From the NCBI RefSeq assembly GCF_901709675.1, contig NC_051104.1, forward strand, positions 1,551,001 to 1,615,000: a DNA stretch of 64,000 bases, written 5' to 3'. Under the pieces are notes generated by a model, which ran no database searches, had not been told where the DNA came from, and saw nothing but the letters and a program-made list of their open reading frames with translations. Origin of the DNA: Syngnathus acus. Lineage: Eukaryota > Chordata > Actinopteri > Syngnathiformes > Syngnathidae. A program made the translations under genes and the position numbers. Positions within the stretch are counted from its first letter, which is position 1, and the number at the start of each line of letters is the position of its first letter. Positions 26,478 through 38,466 of this stretch are shown piece after piece.

Positions 26478-26495
26478 ATGCGCAAAGGTGAGTGA
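26478..26495 (+). promoter_or_regulatory. trpa1: Short upstream ORF touching the trpa1 start codon
   Basis: ATG CGC AAA GGT GAG TGA encodes five residues. Its TGA overlaps the trpa1 ATG by one base (TGATG), a layout that permits termination and re-initiation. Whether it matters depends on the transcription start lying upstream of 26478, which cannot be read here. The same bases contain GGTGAGT, a donor-like sequence, so an alternative is that they are a cryptic splice site. Confidence 0.3.
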
Positions 26496-28246
26496 TGAAC
26501 TTTGGCAGGGAGGTGGCCAGGCAGACGAGTTGTTATACGTACGTGATAGATGAGGATCCAGCCCTGGCGCATGTAAATATATTCGAGGTGAGGCGTTTAT
26601 TTTTTTTAAGGGAATAAAATTGTGCTTAATATTGTGGTCAAATGAGGTGGTGGCAAATCATCAATAGTAAAACGTTTAACTCTCTTGTCTGTATTCAAGT
26701 TGGCCGAGAAGGGTGACCGGGCCCTGCTGCAGAGCCTGGTGAGAAAAAATCCAGAGGTCCTAAGTGAGAAAGATGAAAAGGGCGCCGGCCCCATTCATCA
26801 CGCTGCCGCGGGAGGTCACATCGCCATCATCCAGTTCATCAGCGGCGTCCTGGGCCCGGAAGGTAAGGCGGCCGTCGATCACATGATCCCCGAGACGTTC
26901 ATTCATCGACGTCCTCGTCCTGCCTCCAAGTTCTGAATAGCTGCGATGAGTGCGGTGATGTGCCCCTCCACTGGGCCGTGGATAAGAACCAGGCGGAGAG
27001 CTGCCGGGTTCTGATGGACTTGCGGGCCGACCCCAATGTCCTCAACGCGGCGCTGCTGTCGCCCTTGCACTTGGCCATCAGTCTGGAACACAACGGGCTG
27101 GTGGAGGTGAGTCCCGCACGATGAAAAAGTTGGCGGTGCGAGACAATCCAGGACGACATCGTGACGATCGGCACCTTGGACGGGTTGCCCGTCAATCACG
27201 CGGCAATCGCACTGAAATGAAGGCGAGCATTTGTCCTTGGCAGCTGCTGCTCTCCTACGGCAGGGTGGACTACAACCAGCCGGGGGACCTCGGTAACACC
27301 CCCATCATGATGGCCTGCTCGCTCAATAACTGCCAAGCTCTCAACTTGTTGGTAAGCAGCACAAAATTCAAGGCAGGGGTGGAGGATACAGAATATATTG
27401 AAGGTGGGGTGACTAATTCCTTTCTTTGTGTTTGGAAAGCTAAAGCACGGAGCGCGCCTGTGCCAGCAGAACAAACTGGGACACTTTGCGGTGCACGCGG
27501 CAGCCTTCGCTGGTGCAAAAAAGGTCTTGGAACACGTTCTGAAGGCCGGTAAGACACTCCAATAACTTTCCTGTAAACTAAGTAAATTTGAAAAAAAAAA
27601 ACCTGCAGTTACTGTTTGCGAAACTAAAATTGTGCAAATATAGTTATAGTTTAGAGTAAATATTTTTTGTAATAGTAAGATTTTGTTGAGTAAAGTTTCT
27701 TCTTGAAAGGAAAAAAGGAAGTTTGTCCTCGGGGTCATTTTATCTTGGTTGGATGTCATTTTTAGGAGGGATGCAAAATTTGGGTGAGCACAAAATTTTG
27801 GTGGACAGCATGAATTCACAAGAATGGACCAAAAAATGTAACAACATTTTGGTGGGGCATAAAAAGCATCCGATTGAAGTCAAATGTTTTTTCTTGTCAA
27901 TGTAGCCTAATTGTATTACATGCGATTGAATTATCGTCCAACAGGGGAGGAGCTGGGCTACTTGGGTGCAAACCATATTAACTATCTGGACAAATCCAAT
28001 AGCTCGCCTCTGCATCTGGCCGTGCGGGGCGGCAATGTGGAGACTATTCGATTCTGTATCGACATGGGAGCCAACATTGATCAGAAGCAGGTACTGCACT
28101 AGTTCGACAGAGCCTCCCGAGTGTCATGTAAATTGAAGAAAAAAAAAAAAAGAAAAAAGAAAATACACTTTGCCTCTGCCATGCTTATCTCATTAAAGGC
28201 TTGTGTTACAGTTCTCGGTGTTCAGCTTTGCTAAGTGCACTAATCG

Positions 28247-28323
<77 letters not shown>

Positions 28324-31300
28324 GCTGCTCTATAAACTCAATCCGCCAGCGATTGGAGACAAAACTGATGCTCGGTTTAATTGGCGCCTGTTTGTTTGTT
28401 TGGCGTGCAGCATGACAAGTCGACGCCGCTGCACCTGGCGTGCACACAAGGCGCCACCGAGGTGGTCAAAATGATGCTGTGCGCTCACGGCCGAGTGGAG
28501 GACATCATTAACCTGGCCGATGGAGCTTGTCAGACGCCGCTGCACAAGTGGGCTCTCTTCACACTTGCACGGGTCATGGCGGTAGCTTGACTACGAGCGC
28601 CGCGATTTCCGATGTGTCACAGCTCCACAAAAACCGCCATTTCAATTCAATTCAATGCGGCAATTGAAAGACACAGACAAACAACAGACGCTCGTATGGA
28701 CAGACCGAAGGTGGTGTGGGTGGATGGATAAATAGATGAAATCATGTAGCCGCCAATAATAGCAAGACTGATTTATGAAGCCTTGCACCTGCTTGTAAAA
28801 CGACACTCCACACACAAACTGCCACTTAAAGTCACGTACTGTGTAACATGTCGAGCCTGACTAACAAAACCTGTTTGTCTTCCTCTCAGAGCGACCATAT
28901 TCGACCACGTCGACTTAGCCGGCTACCTCATATCCTTGGTAAACATCTACATGCATTTTATACACATCACTGTTTCTAATAATGTGGATTCCTCGCCATA
29001 AGGTGCATTGAACAAACATCCATGAGCACTTATTAGCTTGTAAAAGCTGCTTGCAATTACTTGTCACCATCTGCTGTTGGCGGGGAAAAAAAAAAAAAGG
29101 TTCAAGTTGACCTCTTGTCGAGTGATTATTGAAGCAAACGCCACGGTGGGAAACAAACACGTGCGCAGAGTTTATCTTAATTAAAAACTAAGCATCAGGG
29201 ATTTTTTTATGGCCACGATTGCTGTTGCCTTTTACGCATGTCATGGAACAGAGCAGTCATGAAATTGTGTCTGATTTGCAACTTGCAAAATATTTTAAGC
29301 CACACACCACCTCAAATGTTAAAATAACTCCTGCGTTATTTTAAATAAATAAATAAACAAATAAATAAATACATTTATAAATTTTATATAAATATATATA
29401 TATATTATATATTTTTTTTTAATATATTTTGTTGATACATTTTTTATCCTGTGCAACAGCGCACCCCCCAAAATTGCACAGATAAAAATGACTTTGGGAC
29501 AAGAAGCTAATGAGGAACGCTTTGGTGTTCCACAGGGTGCGGATGTCAACGCCGTTGACTGCAAAGGCAACTCACCCTTGCTACTAGCGACCAGTAACGG
29601 CGCGTGGAGAACCGTGGCGCTGCTCCTGTCCAAAGGTGCAACAGCATACGTGCCAATCATAATTTGTTTCTGACCATTTTTTTCCTTCATTTTTCAGGGG
29701 CCAATGTCAACCTAACAGACAGATTTGGCTGTAACTTTCTTCATCTGGCCATCTTGCAACCCAAGGGGCTGAAGAATGTACCGGAAGATGTGCTGCAGGT
29801 ACATGTTGGCCCCTGTGAATCCGGCTAGCTCCGCTATTAGAAAAAATAAAAATCCTGCAGTCTGATAGAATTTTCCATTTTGGGGGTGTGGCTCAATTCC
29901 TAATTAGTGTTCTTCCTGTTTATCATGGTCCACTATTGTTTGCGTAATCTGCCTTTAACTTGAGATAGGATTCATGTTACATAAGACAGCAATTAGCCGC
30001 ATGAGCGCTTTAGCGCACATGACGCATCCCAGCTGCCTTATAGAATCGTATTCCGATAATGCTTCATCTTCTGCTCTTCCAGCGCAGCAGCATGAAAGCG
30101 TTGCTGAGCTGCGAGGACAACGAGGGCTGCACGCCGCTGCACTACGCCTGCCGGCTGGGAATCCACAACTCGGTGCGCAACATGTTGGGCCTCTCGGGCC
30201 AGCTGGGCCTGGCGTGCAAGTCCAAGGACAAGAAGTCTGCCCTGCACTTTGCTGCTCAGTGAGTCGCTTTGATAGAGGGGCTGGAATAATGCGCAGCTTT
30301 TTGCTACAGCATTATGCGCCGCAGTCTCCTCTTGGCTCCAGCGTCCTGTTTTTGTTCTGCTCTTGGTTCCCTTTTGAGGCTAAGGGCAGTGATTAGCCAT
30401 TAGAAGGATCGCTTTTAGCTCTGGACGTTTATTTTACTCCGCAATCTCCACTTTGCTGCATCGGCCCTTTGCAGAAGTAAAAAGAGGAAACATTTATCAT
30501 CATCCATTATTGTCATAGCTCATTCTTAACGATGTGCACTGGTGAAAAGTCGTTTTACTTATTTTTACTCTGCTTGAAATAAGAAAATGGGAAAAAAAAT
30601 GACTGCAGGAGCATAACGGCTAAAATATGACTCTTGGGAGACCTGAGACTGAAGCCAACTGTTTCATCTCCCTAATTGGATGAACGTGATATGGGGACAA
30701 AAGAACAGTAAGCATGCTGCGCTGTTACCTCAACATCTAGAATAATTTTTTTTTTCCATGCAAAAAGCTTTTTTACAATTAATTGGGTGTGACATCTCCA
30801 TTATGTACTGCCCCAAATGCCTGGAATAGAATTCAATTAGTTAGGCATATTTGATTTTTTTTTTAAGTAGGTGTGAAATGAGTGGTCATGTACTCATTCC
30901 ACTAGTGCTGTGGGGCAAATGAAAGGCAATGATGTCATAAAGGCTTGATGTCCTCAGGCGGGGCCCATTTTGCCACTGAAAATTACATCACAGTTGCTCT
31001 TCAGGTAACGACCAATCACGGTTCTCCAGTTTTCTGGGTTTAGTTATGTGACAGCCTATCAGGGGTCAGCTAGACCAAAAAAAGCTCGCAAGCATCTTGA
31101 GGTCATCTAAGGACCCTAACATGACTTGTGTGACTATAGCGCTCCCTAGGTGTCGCTATCATTTTGGTTCCCCTGTAGGTACGGCCGTATCAACACATGT
31201 CACCGGCTGCTGGAGACCATCACGGACTCGCGCTTGCTCAACGAAGGCGATGAGCGGGGCCTGACGCCGCTTCATTTGGCGTCCAGAGGGGGGCACACGC

Positions 31301-34300
31301 AGGTGGTGGGGCTCTTGTTGCGCAAAGGGGCCCTATTTCACAGGTCAACACACCCGTCGGGCTGATTTACATTTTTGTCGTGAGCACTCTGTGAGTCTTA
31401 TGATGTAATGTTTGTCTGTAGTGACTACAAGGGCTGGACGTGTCTCCACCACGCCGCCTCGGAGGGATACACGCAAACTATGGACATCATATTATCCGCC
31501 AATGTGAAACTGCTGGATAAAACGGATGAAGACGGGGTATGAATGATTTTTCTTCACCCCTGAGGTTGACTAGATTAAAACGACGATCTGGCATTCAGAA
31601 CACTGCCCTCCACATCGCGGCGAGGATGGGCCACGTGGCGGCAGTCATGGTCATGGTGAACCGGGGGGCGGAGTTTGCGTTGAACAAGAACGACACCTCG
31701 TTCCTACACGAAGCGTTGCAGCACGGGAAGCAGGACGTGGTCAATGCCGTCATTGACAGTGAGAGGTAGCTACATCGTTTGGATAACTTAAAATGGCGGC
31801 TTGTTATATTACGTTTGTCCCTGCAGACGTGTGGAAGCGTTGATAAAGTTTAAAATCGGGGGATCCCAGCGTTGCGCCATCATGGACATGATTGAATACG
31901 TTCCAGAGACTTATAAGGTTTGTTTTAAAGTGACTCACATGTACGTTACAAAATGTAATATCGTTTTCTATTCGCTAGCACCTGTTGGATTGCAGCGTGA
32001 GGGAGTCGGAGGACGATCACAACAGTCCGGAGTTTCACGTAATTCGCCTGCGATGTTAATCCAACCCCGATCCGAAGACACAATGAATCTGATGTCTACC
32101 TTCCACAGATTGAATACGATTTCAGGTGGTTGCAAGCGCCACTGGAAATGCAGAAGACAGGGGACAAGTCCAACCGGCCGCAACCGCTAGCCGCGCTCAA
32201 CGTAAATTAAGATTACGGAATAGTCGCACGGACCTGGACTTCAGCAGTATTTATTCCTCACAGGCAATGGTGAAGTACAACCAGTTGGGTCTGCTCAACC
32301 ACCCTGTCAGCAAAAAGTACCTTTCCATGAAGTGGTGAGTGCGCCGTCATGCTCCGATGTTTTGTTTCTGACGAGTAACCGTCGCATGGATTCCGCAGGG
32401 TGGCGTACGGGAGCAAGGCGCATATTCTCAACATGTTCATGTACCTGCTGGGCCTGCTGCCGCTGACGCACCTCATTGTGACCTTGAGGCCCAGCGTGAA
32501 CATCACCGAGACGGGAGAGCGCAAGATCACCATGGTGCCTGTCTCTTTCACAGAGGTATAACTGCCTGCGCAGAATACTGTTTTATAGCCGTGTTATCGT
32601 CCTGATTTGGTTAATTTTGACGAGCACTAGGTTTGATCTGCATTATGGTACAGTTTGGCAAGTTCATATACGGATATTTCATTTTGTTTGTCTTTGCGTT
32701 GAGCAGCAAAGTCTGTTCCTGTCCTTCTGCATGGTGATGGTCCTCGTCATGAATATCTACTCCATACTGAAGGAAGTCCTTCAGATGATACAGCAGGTAA
32801 AAAAGGACAACTCTTAACATTGCCCTAGTTGGTTACTTCAAACGTGTCCGACTGCGTACCTGCAAGATGGTCAGACTATGACACGAGAATCCTTACGTAA
32901 CACATTGGCTCTCAGCGTTGGGACTACCTAAAAGACTACTCCAACCAAGCCGACTGGTTCTCGGCCGTCAACTCGCTTCTGTTCGTCATCCCGCTCATGC
33001 TCAACACGTCCGATTCGTGGTACTGGCAAGCGGGCGCCCTGGCCGTCTCCAGCTCTTGGTTCGGATTCCTCCTGTATCTCCAGAGGTAGGCGAATCTTAC
33101 GATCAAAATGTCCGCCTGGCACTTGACTGCGGCCGGTCGCTCCCCGTAGGTTCGAGCACATCGGCATCTTTGTGGTGATGTTTGGCGAGATCTGCAGGAC
33201 GCTCTTTCGCACCGTGCTGCTGTTCTTCTATCTCCTGTTGGCGTTCGCCTTGGCCTTCTATGTGCTACTGCTTGACCAGGTACAATGAATGCTCACACTT
33301 GACGCCTCATCTAGTCCTTCTACCTTTTTCATCAATAGCCGTGTGTGTCGGCAGGTAATCACAGTAATCCCACCATATGTTGTTTTGACCTCCTACAGAA
33401 AGAGTTTGACAACCTGCCGCTATCCATGATGCAAACGTTTGTCATGATGGTCGGTGAACTGAATTACCAGAACAACTTCCTGAGCGCATATCTCAACAAC
33501 GAACTTCCATTCAGCGGCTTGACGTACTTCACTTTTGTCTCCTTTGTTCTCATGATGCCCATTGTCCTCATCAACTTACTAGTAAGCTGGTCGGCGCCCG
33601 GATTCGTTAATGTAAGGGGGGAAACTCGGAAATAACGCGTCCCTTTCCGTCTTGTAGATTGGTTTAGCCGTTGGAGACATTGCGGAAGTGCAAAGAAATG
33701 CTGCCATGAAAAGAATAGCCATGCAGGTTGGTTTGTAAACACATATCATTCTAGCAACAGACACCAGTTGAATACAGCTAGCTCCAAACAAGATTCCATA
33801 GAAAATGTTTTGCATTTTAAAATTGCTGTTGTGCTACTCATCCTACAAAAACCGGATCCTCAAAAATGAGGTACCAATCAATAGGGCGATAACCAGGCTA
33901 TCCAACGGCGTGAGTCATATTGGCAAGAAGCATTGTTACCACTAAGATATACCCTACCAAAAACGCATCATGCTAACATCAACGTCCATAGAAGATTTAT
34001 CACATTTTCATATGCCACTGATCAACTCATCTTGTGACTATATGTTCCTCAAAATTATGAAAGCATTTAATTGGGTCACAAACAGGCTCTCTGTCGGCAG
34101 AAGAAGTACGATTAGAACACGTAAATAATCTGGTTTACATGTAACTGAAAACAAGCATTTTATGGGGAACCAGATTGATCTCCACACTGCCTTGGAAGAC
34201 AAGCTGCCCTACTGGTTCATCAAACGAGCAGACAAACGGTCCGTCATCATCTACCCCAACCGCAAGTGCTCCAAGGTAAACACGCGCTCATAAATATGAA

Positions 34301-35277
34301 TATGCCGCAATATTGTGATTTATCCCTCCGATTTACGCAGCACTTCATCATGCAGTTATTTGGAGGCAGCGCGCCGGCCAACGACGAGTGGAAGCGGACT
34401 CAGGTGGCGTCGCAAAAATGCTCCGGGCTGGAGACCGAGGTCAAAAAACAAAAGAGCAGGTAACGAAAATCCACATTACTCTGTGTTCTAATCGCGTGAG
34501 CCTTTTTCTGTGTGGCATTCGACTATGAATGCAGGTAAAAGCCAAAGTGGTCAGTTTTTGTTGCATTAGTGCAGAGGTGTCAAACTCATTTTTTTCACGG
34601 GCCGCATTGTAGTCATAGCTTCTTTCGGAGGGCCATTATGACTGTCAACCCAAATAAATGTATGAGCACCTCATATTATATGCAGTAAAAGCTACAAAAC
34701 AAACTGACAAATAACTCGTTTTCAAATCAGATGAGTAAAAACTGGTCAAATATTTTAAAAGAAAAAAGATATTAAAAGTGAAGACAATTTGCAATTCTAG
34801 TAATGACACGAATTTGATGCACAATTTGTCTTTGCGGGCCACATAAAATGATGTGGCTGGACATATCTGGCCCCCGGGCCTTGAGTTTGACTCGTATGCA
34901 TTAGTGGCTCTTAGTGGAAAATGTGGTCATGACATCACTTGAGTAGTCTCCATTGCATTTTGCTGCAAATGCATTATTAATAACATTTTGGTAGTATGAC
35001 ACCTGTCAAAAAAAAACAAGGCGCTGCGATTTTAAAATAACAAAGTTAAAGAAATCGTATCTCCAGGCTGAAGGAGATGTCTGGCATGCTGGAGAAGCAG
35101 CACAACCTCCTCAAACTCATCATCCAGAAGATGGAGATTACTTCTGAGGCGGACGAGTACGACGGCCCCGTCAATGTTCCGGGCGCCACATGGAAGCAGG
35201 CGTGTCTGCCCAAACGCCCCACCAGCATGTCCCGCTGGGTTCCGCTTATTAAGGCCATAGAGTCCAAGCCCAAATGA
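26495..35277 (+). CDS. trpa1: TRPA1 cation channel, complete, 27 coding exons
   Basis: TRPA1 is a plasma-membrane calcium-permeable channel of sensory neurons gated by irritant chemicals and, in many animals, temperature. Exons placed by GT-AG sites and continuous frame: 26495-26587, 26700-26862, 26931-27106, 27244-27351, 27440-27548, 27945-28090, 28411-28547, 28890-28938, 29536-29635, 29698-29798, 30083-30258, 31179-31343, 31422-31536, 31599-31765, 31827-31917, 31979-32038, 32109-32201, 32264-32334, 32399-32555, 32707-32796, 32916-33085, 33150-33279, 33399-33581, 33658-33726, 34174-34275, 34341-34459, 35067-35277. They sum to 1116 residues (human 1119, also 27 exons). About residues 32-600 are ankyrin repeats (TPLHLA-type motifs). 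S1-S4 lie in exons 19-21, S5 in exon 22, pore (MMVGELNY, E909) and S6 in exon 23, the TRP-like helix in exon 24, and a C-terminal coiled coil ([11 protein letters not shown]) in exon 27. Exon 1 ([12 protein letters not shown]... to NIFE) is the least certain; it is supported by phase, a GTGAGG donor and the acidic YVIDEDP segment. Odd points: human C641 and C665 positions are Ser638 and Ala662, and human D915 is Glu909. Confidence 0.95.
28251..28319. repeat. GT microsatellite in trpa1 intron 6
   Basis: About 34 uninterrupted TG units, ending roughly 90 bases before the 3' splice site of exon 7. The long Cys-Val and Thr-His translations across it are artefacts. Confidence 0.95.
34572..34898. 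mobile_element. hAT-type MITE in the last trpa1 intron
   Basis: The element begins CAGAGGTGTCAAACTCA and ends TGAGTTTGACTCGTATG, imperfect terminal inverted repeats. It is flanked by a perfect 8-base direct repeat CATTAGTG (34564-34571 and 34899-34906), the target-site length of hAT transposons. Its interior carries the GGGCCGCATTGTAG and CCCCCGGGCCTTGAG words of a family abundant in fish. It has no coding capacity. It lies in the intron between exons 26 and 27 and should be spliced out. Confidence 0.85.
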
Positions 35278-35624
35278 GATGGACATTTGTGAACACTAAA
35301 GTTGACACACACCCTTTCTGCTACACACACACACTCACCAAAAATATACAAATATATTAGTTATTCGTCATAGAGGAACAAGAATATATGCCTGCGAGTA
35401 TTGTTATATTGTCTTGCTCTTGTGTTCCAATATCCATCGCTTTTCAAATCGTGACTAATTAAGCTAACCATTAGCATGTCAATGGTGTTTTGCATTGTTT
35501 GTTAGCATTGAGAAAAGCAGGTTTTCCAAGCATGAAATTTTCTTTGTGTTCAAAACTCAACTGGGAGTGTCATTAAATAGCTTGACGTCTGTGTGTGCAC
35601 TGTAGTTTGTAATGATTATAAAAC

Positions 35625-35630
35625 AATAAA
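35625..35630 (+). terminator. trpa1: Polyadenylation signal of trpa1
   Basis: AATAAA lies about 350 bases after the trpa1 stop codon and is the first canonical signal there, followed by T- and GT-rich sequence. This gives a 3' untranslated region of roughly 370 bases. Confidence 0.6.
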
Positions 35631-35649
35631 AAGATTTCCAAAATTTGGT

Positions 35650-36639
35650 CGCGCTTGAGCGTCTTGCTTTTGGCTTGGATTTGATGCACGGAGTCCACCC
35701 TAACCCAACCTCGACTTTCTCCAGTCTTCTAAAACAATTCCTCAAACAGCACCAAGTAGAGCAAAGAATGCATGAGTGATGTTAGCCCTGGTCATGCCAA
35801 CGTGCCAGATGTCATGGGAACGGCAAACAGCTGCTCCGTGTGTGGAAACACGATCCCTCTGTGAAACCGCCCGCAAGATGAGACGCTTTTGATAAGGTCT
35901 TCAAGAAATTACTATCACTCAAAACTTTTTTTTGGGGGGGTGACATCACTAAAAATTATGAGTGCACCCTACAATAACAACAACCCTAACCCTACAATAG
36001 TGTAATTTAAAGAAAACAGAATTCCAAAAATAAACAGAATGCAAAGAATTGAAACATTTGATCATCAGGTTTGAATGCTACAATTCAATTTATTGCGCTG
36101 CTCCTTCTGCTGTGCTCACCTTGGTCATTAGATGGCAGTGTAACACAGACATAAGCCAGGCAAAGACGAGCCAGCATGCGTCTCTCCACTATTTACGTTT
36201 GAATATCTGTTGCTACCAAAACCACCATGATTGTTGCTAACTATTAGCATGTCTATGGAGTTTTACATTATTTGTTAGCATTAAGCCAAGTAGACTTTGC
36301 TGCGGCACAGCTATGTTACTGTTTGAAATACACTTACAGAATATTTACAGGTGATAGGCTGAAATTCCAACAACTGTGAGTTAAACAAGGTCTCTAAATG
36401 ATGACCAAAATAGTTGTTGATTGATTTGCTAATCGATTAGCACAGATGTGTACGGTTACTTTACTTGGCAGAGTCTCCGTAAGTGGAGGCTGAGAATTGC
36501 TGTTGAGTGGTGGGAGGAGAAAGTGTTGCCCAGATGTCAGCTTTCTTAAATGACAGCCGTCGCCCAGCCACAGGCTTGTTTTTGCTTTCTCACCCCTCTG
36601 GACAACGCAAGAGCATATCCCGAAGGGTTGCAGTAGGCC
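35650..36639. other. trpa1-msc intergenic region and msc upstream sequence
   Basis: About 1 kb between the trpa1 end and the msc start codon. It has a short G run at 35934-35940 and a CTCF-like half match near 36126-36140. Nothing resembling a gene is present. The last 150 bases probably hold the msc 5' leader and promoter, including an E-box-like CAGATG at 36532-36537; no TATA box stands out. Confidence 0.45.
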
Positions 36640-37502
36640 ATGTCAGCCGGCTGGGCCGAAGAGGACAGAGGAGTGGAGCACTGTGGGAAAGAGTCGCACA
36701 GGGACGCGGCCAACGCCCGCGAAAGGGCTAGGATGAGGGTGCTGAGCAATGCCTTCTTCAGGCTGAAGACCACCCTGCCCTGGGTGCCCCCCGATACCAA
36801 GCTGTCCAAGCTGGACACACTGCGGCTGGCCTCCAGCTACATCTCGCATCTCAGGCGACAGCTCCAAGACCACCCGCTGCATGACAGCCCGCTGGATGAC
36901 GAATTTGTCAAGTCCTCCAGTCTGGTATGGTAACTTCAAAATTATTATTTTCATGGCAAACTTAGAAATCTAATTATTCAACTCCAATCTTATGGTGTTG
37001 TTTCTAATATCACATTGTATCTTATTATAATTGCATTTATTGTGTTACTGAACGATTCTGAAAAATATTCAAATCCCGATCGTCATATTTCAGATTACAA
37101 AAATAATGCAAACTAATTTGTGGCATGTAAACATATGGACTGCACAAGTGTTAACTTATCTAGACAGTGACACTATATAAACAAATACATAAAATACACA
37201 TGGATATAAACACACAGCAGCTCACTCGGTTAGAGCTTCCTATCGAACTAAACAACATACAATGAATATTATTGCTGTACTGAGAAGCCAAGAGAGGAGC
37301 TGAGTACAAGAGAACCAGCTTTATACTGCCCCTAGGTGGCCAAGGCGTGCACAACAGAAAAAGTAGTACAATTAATTAAGAAGTTTTACAAAAATATTTG
37401 TATGATTTGTCCCACCAGACCTGGCCATTTGGGACGACGGGACACTCTGAGGACGAGCACTCTCATTCCAAGAGCACAATGAGACTTTGTGGCGCAGCCT
37501 GA
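36640..37502 (+). CDS. msc: Musculin, bHLH transcription factor (two exons)
   Basis: Exon 1 is 36640-36924 and exon 2 is 37419-37502, joined in phase 0 through a GTATGG donor and a CACCAG acceptor, encoding 122 residues. Musculin binds E-boxes as a heterodimer with E-proteins and represses or tunes myogenic and other mesodermal programmes in the nucleus. The bHLH lies at about residues 20-75 ([42 protein letters not shown]). The last exon reads TWPFG at its start and RLCGAA at its end, the hallmark C-terminus shared by MSC and TCF21. An in-frame TAG sits one codon before the ATG, so the start is firm for this exon. Compared with mammalian MSC (about 206 residues) the acidic N-terminal part is nearly absent. 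The basic region has RDAAN in place of the near-invariant RNAAN, and the segment between bHLH and TWP is divergent. Synteny with trpa1 and eya1 favours msc over tcf21. Confidence 0.9.
37329..37342 (+). promoter_or_regulatory. CTCF-like motif in the msc intron (forward)
   Basis: CCCCTAGGTGGCCA fits the CTCF core with a variant at the third base. It lies about 80 bases upstream of msc exon 2. Motif match only. Confidence 0.3.
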
Positions 37503-37703
37503 ACACAGTACAGCCTGGCCAGAGCATTTCATGGTGACATCACAGACAAAAGACAGGTGTAAAAGCCAAAGGGAGGGAAAAGAAGCTAAATCGCTAGAGT
37601 GAGGTGACAAATACATCTTCCTGTTCTATGGTTAGCATCACATCATCAGCAGAACGTCCTTTCTATGGTCATAGACTGTCAGTCTCACGAGACTGTTATT
37701 TTA

Positions 37704-37709
37704 AATAAA
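37704..37709 (+). terminator. msc: Polyadenylation signal of msc
   Basis: AATAAA about 200 bases after the msc stop codon, followed by a T-rich stretch. It is the first canonical signal after the gene. Confidence 0.5.
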
Positions 37710-37714
37710 ACGTT

Positions 37715-38323
37715 TTTTGCTCCCTGGGTTTCACGGTCATGACAAAAGCCACGTCCTATTCTATGGTTATCATCACCAATATATCCTTTGCATGATTATT
37801 GGGTTGAACCCTAGTGAGATTTTGTGAGATTTGAGGCAAGTTTGGTGGCACTAACAAACAAAGGGAAAGGTTTTCATCGGGTGGGTGTTAAACTCGCAGC
37901 TGTTGGTCAGATTCCCACAAGTGAGAGCCATGCGAAGCGACTCTCGAGAGACTTTTAATGAGCTTCCTTCTCATACCGGCACAAACATGAAGAGCCGGCG
38001 AACAAATCGGCTCAGATGTACACTTAAGTGGTGCCATCCATCAGCATAACAAGGCGATGATAAGGATGGATGGAGTGGTCCCATTCTCATGGTTTTCGAT
38101 TTTTTCAGTGGATTCAAACGTAAGGTGTTACAGTACTGACACCTTGTGGAAAACAATACAAGTGCAAGCTCAAAAAGCATCTCCAATTCCCAGCGTTTGA
38201 AGAAAAAAAAACTCATAATGATATTATTGCTATTATAATGACGATTGTTGATGTTACTAATGTTATCAATATTACTGGTAAAAGAGCAAATATAGAATAA
38301 CAAGAAAAAAATCATAGCCTCTA
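37715..38323. other. msc downstream region, nothing recognised
   Basis: Unique-looking DNA with a short run of A at 38204-38211 and AT-rich triplet-like sequence at 38212-38280. No gene or known repeat was recognised. Confidence 0.4.
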
Positions 38324-38466
38324 TAAGAGGCTTTGCAGTCACGTGGTTTTATCACGTGATTTTGTGTTATGCCGCCATCTTGGCGGTCAACTCGTCAGCT
38401 CGTTCCTTCGTGTTTGTATAGACTGTTTGATTTCTGCGCTACATTTTCACCGATTACATCAGAATT

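Noticed and set aside
27196-27819. Minus-strand open frame of 207 codons across trpa1 exons 4 and 5
   Set aside because: It overlaps well-supported trpa1 exons on the other strand and has no recognisable domain; it is a shadow frame.
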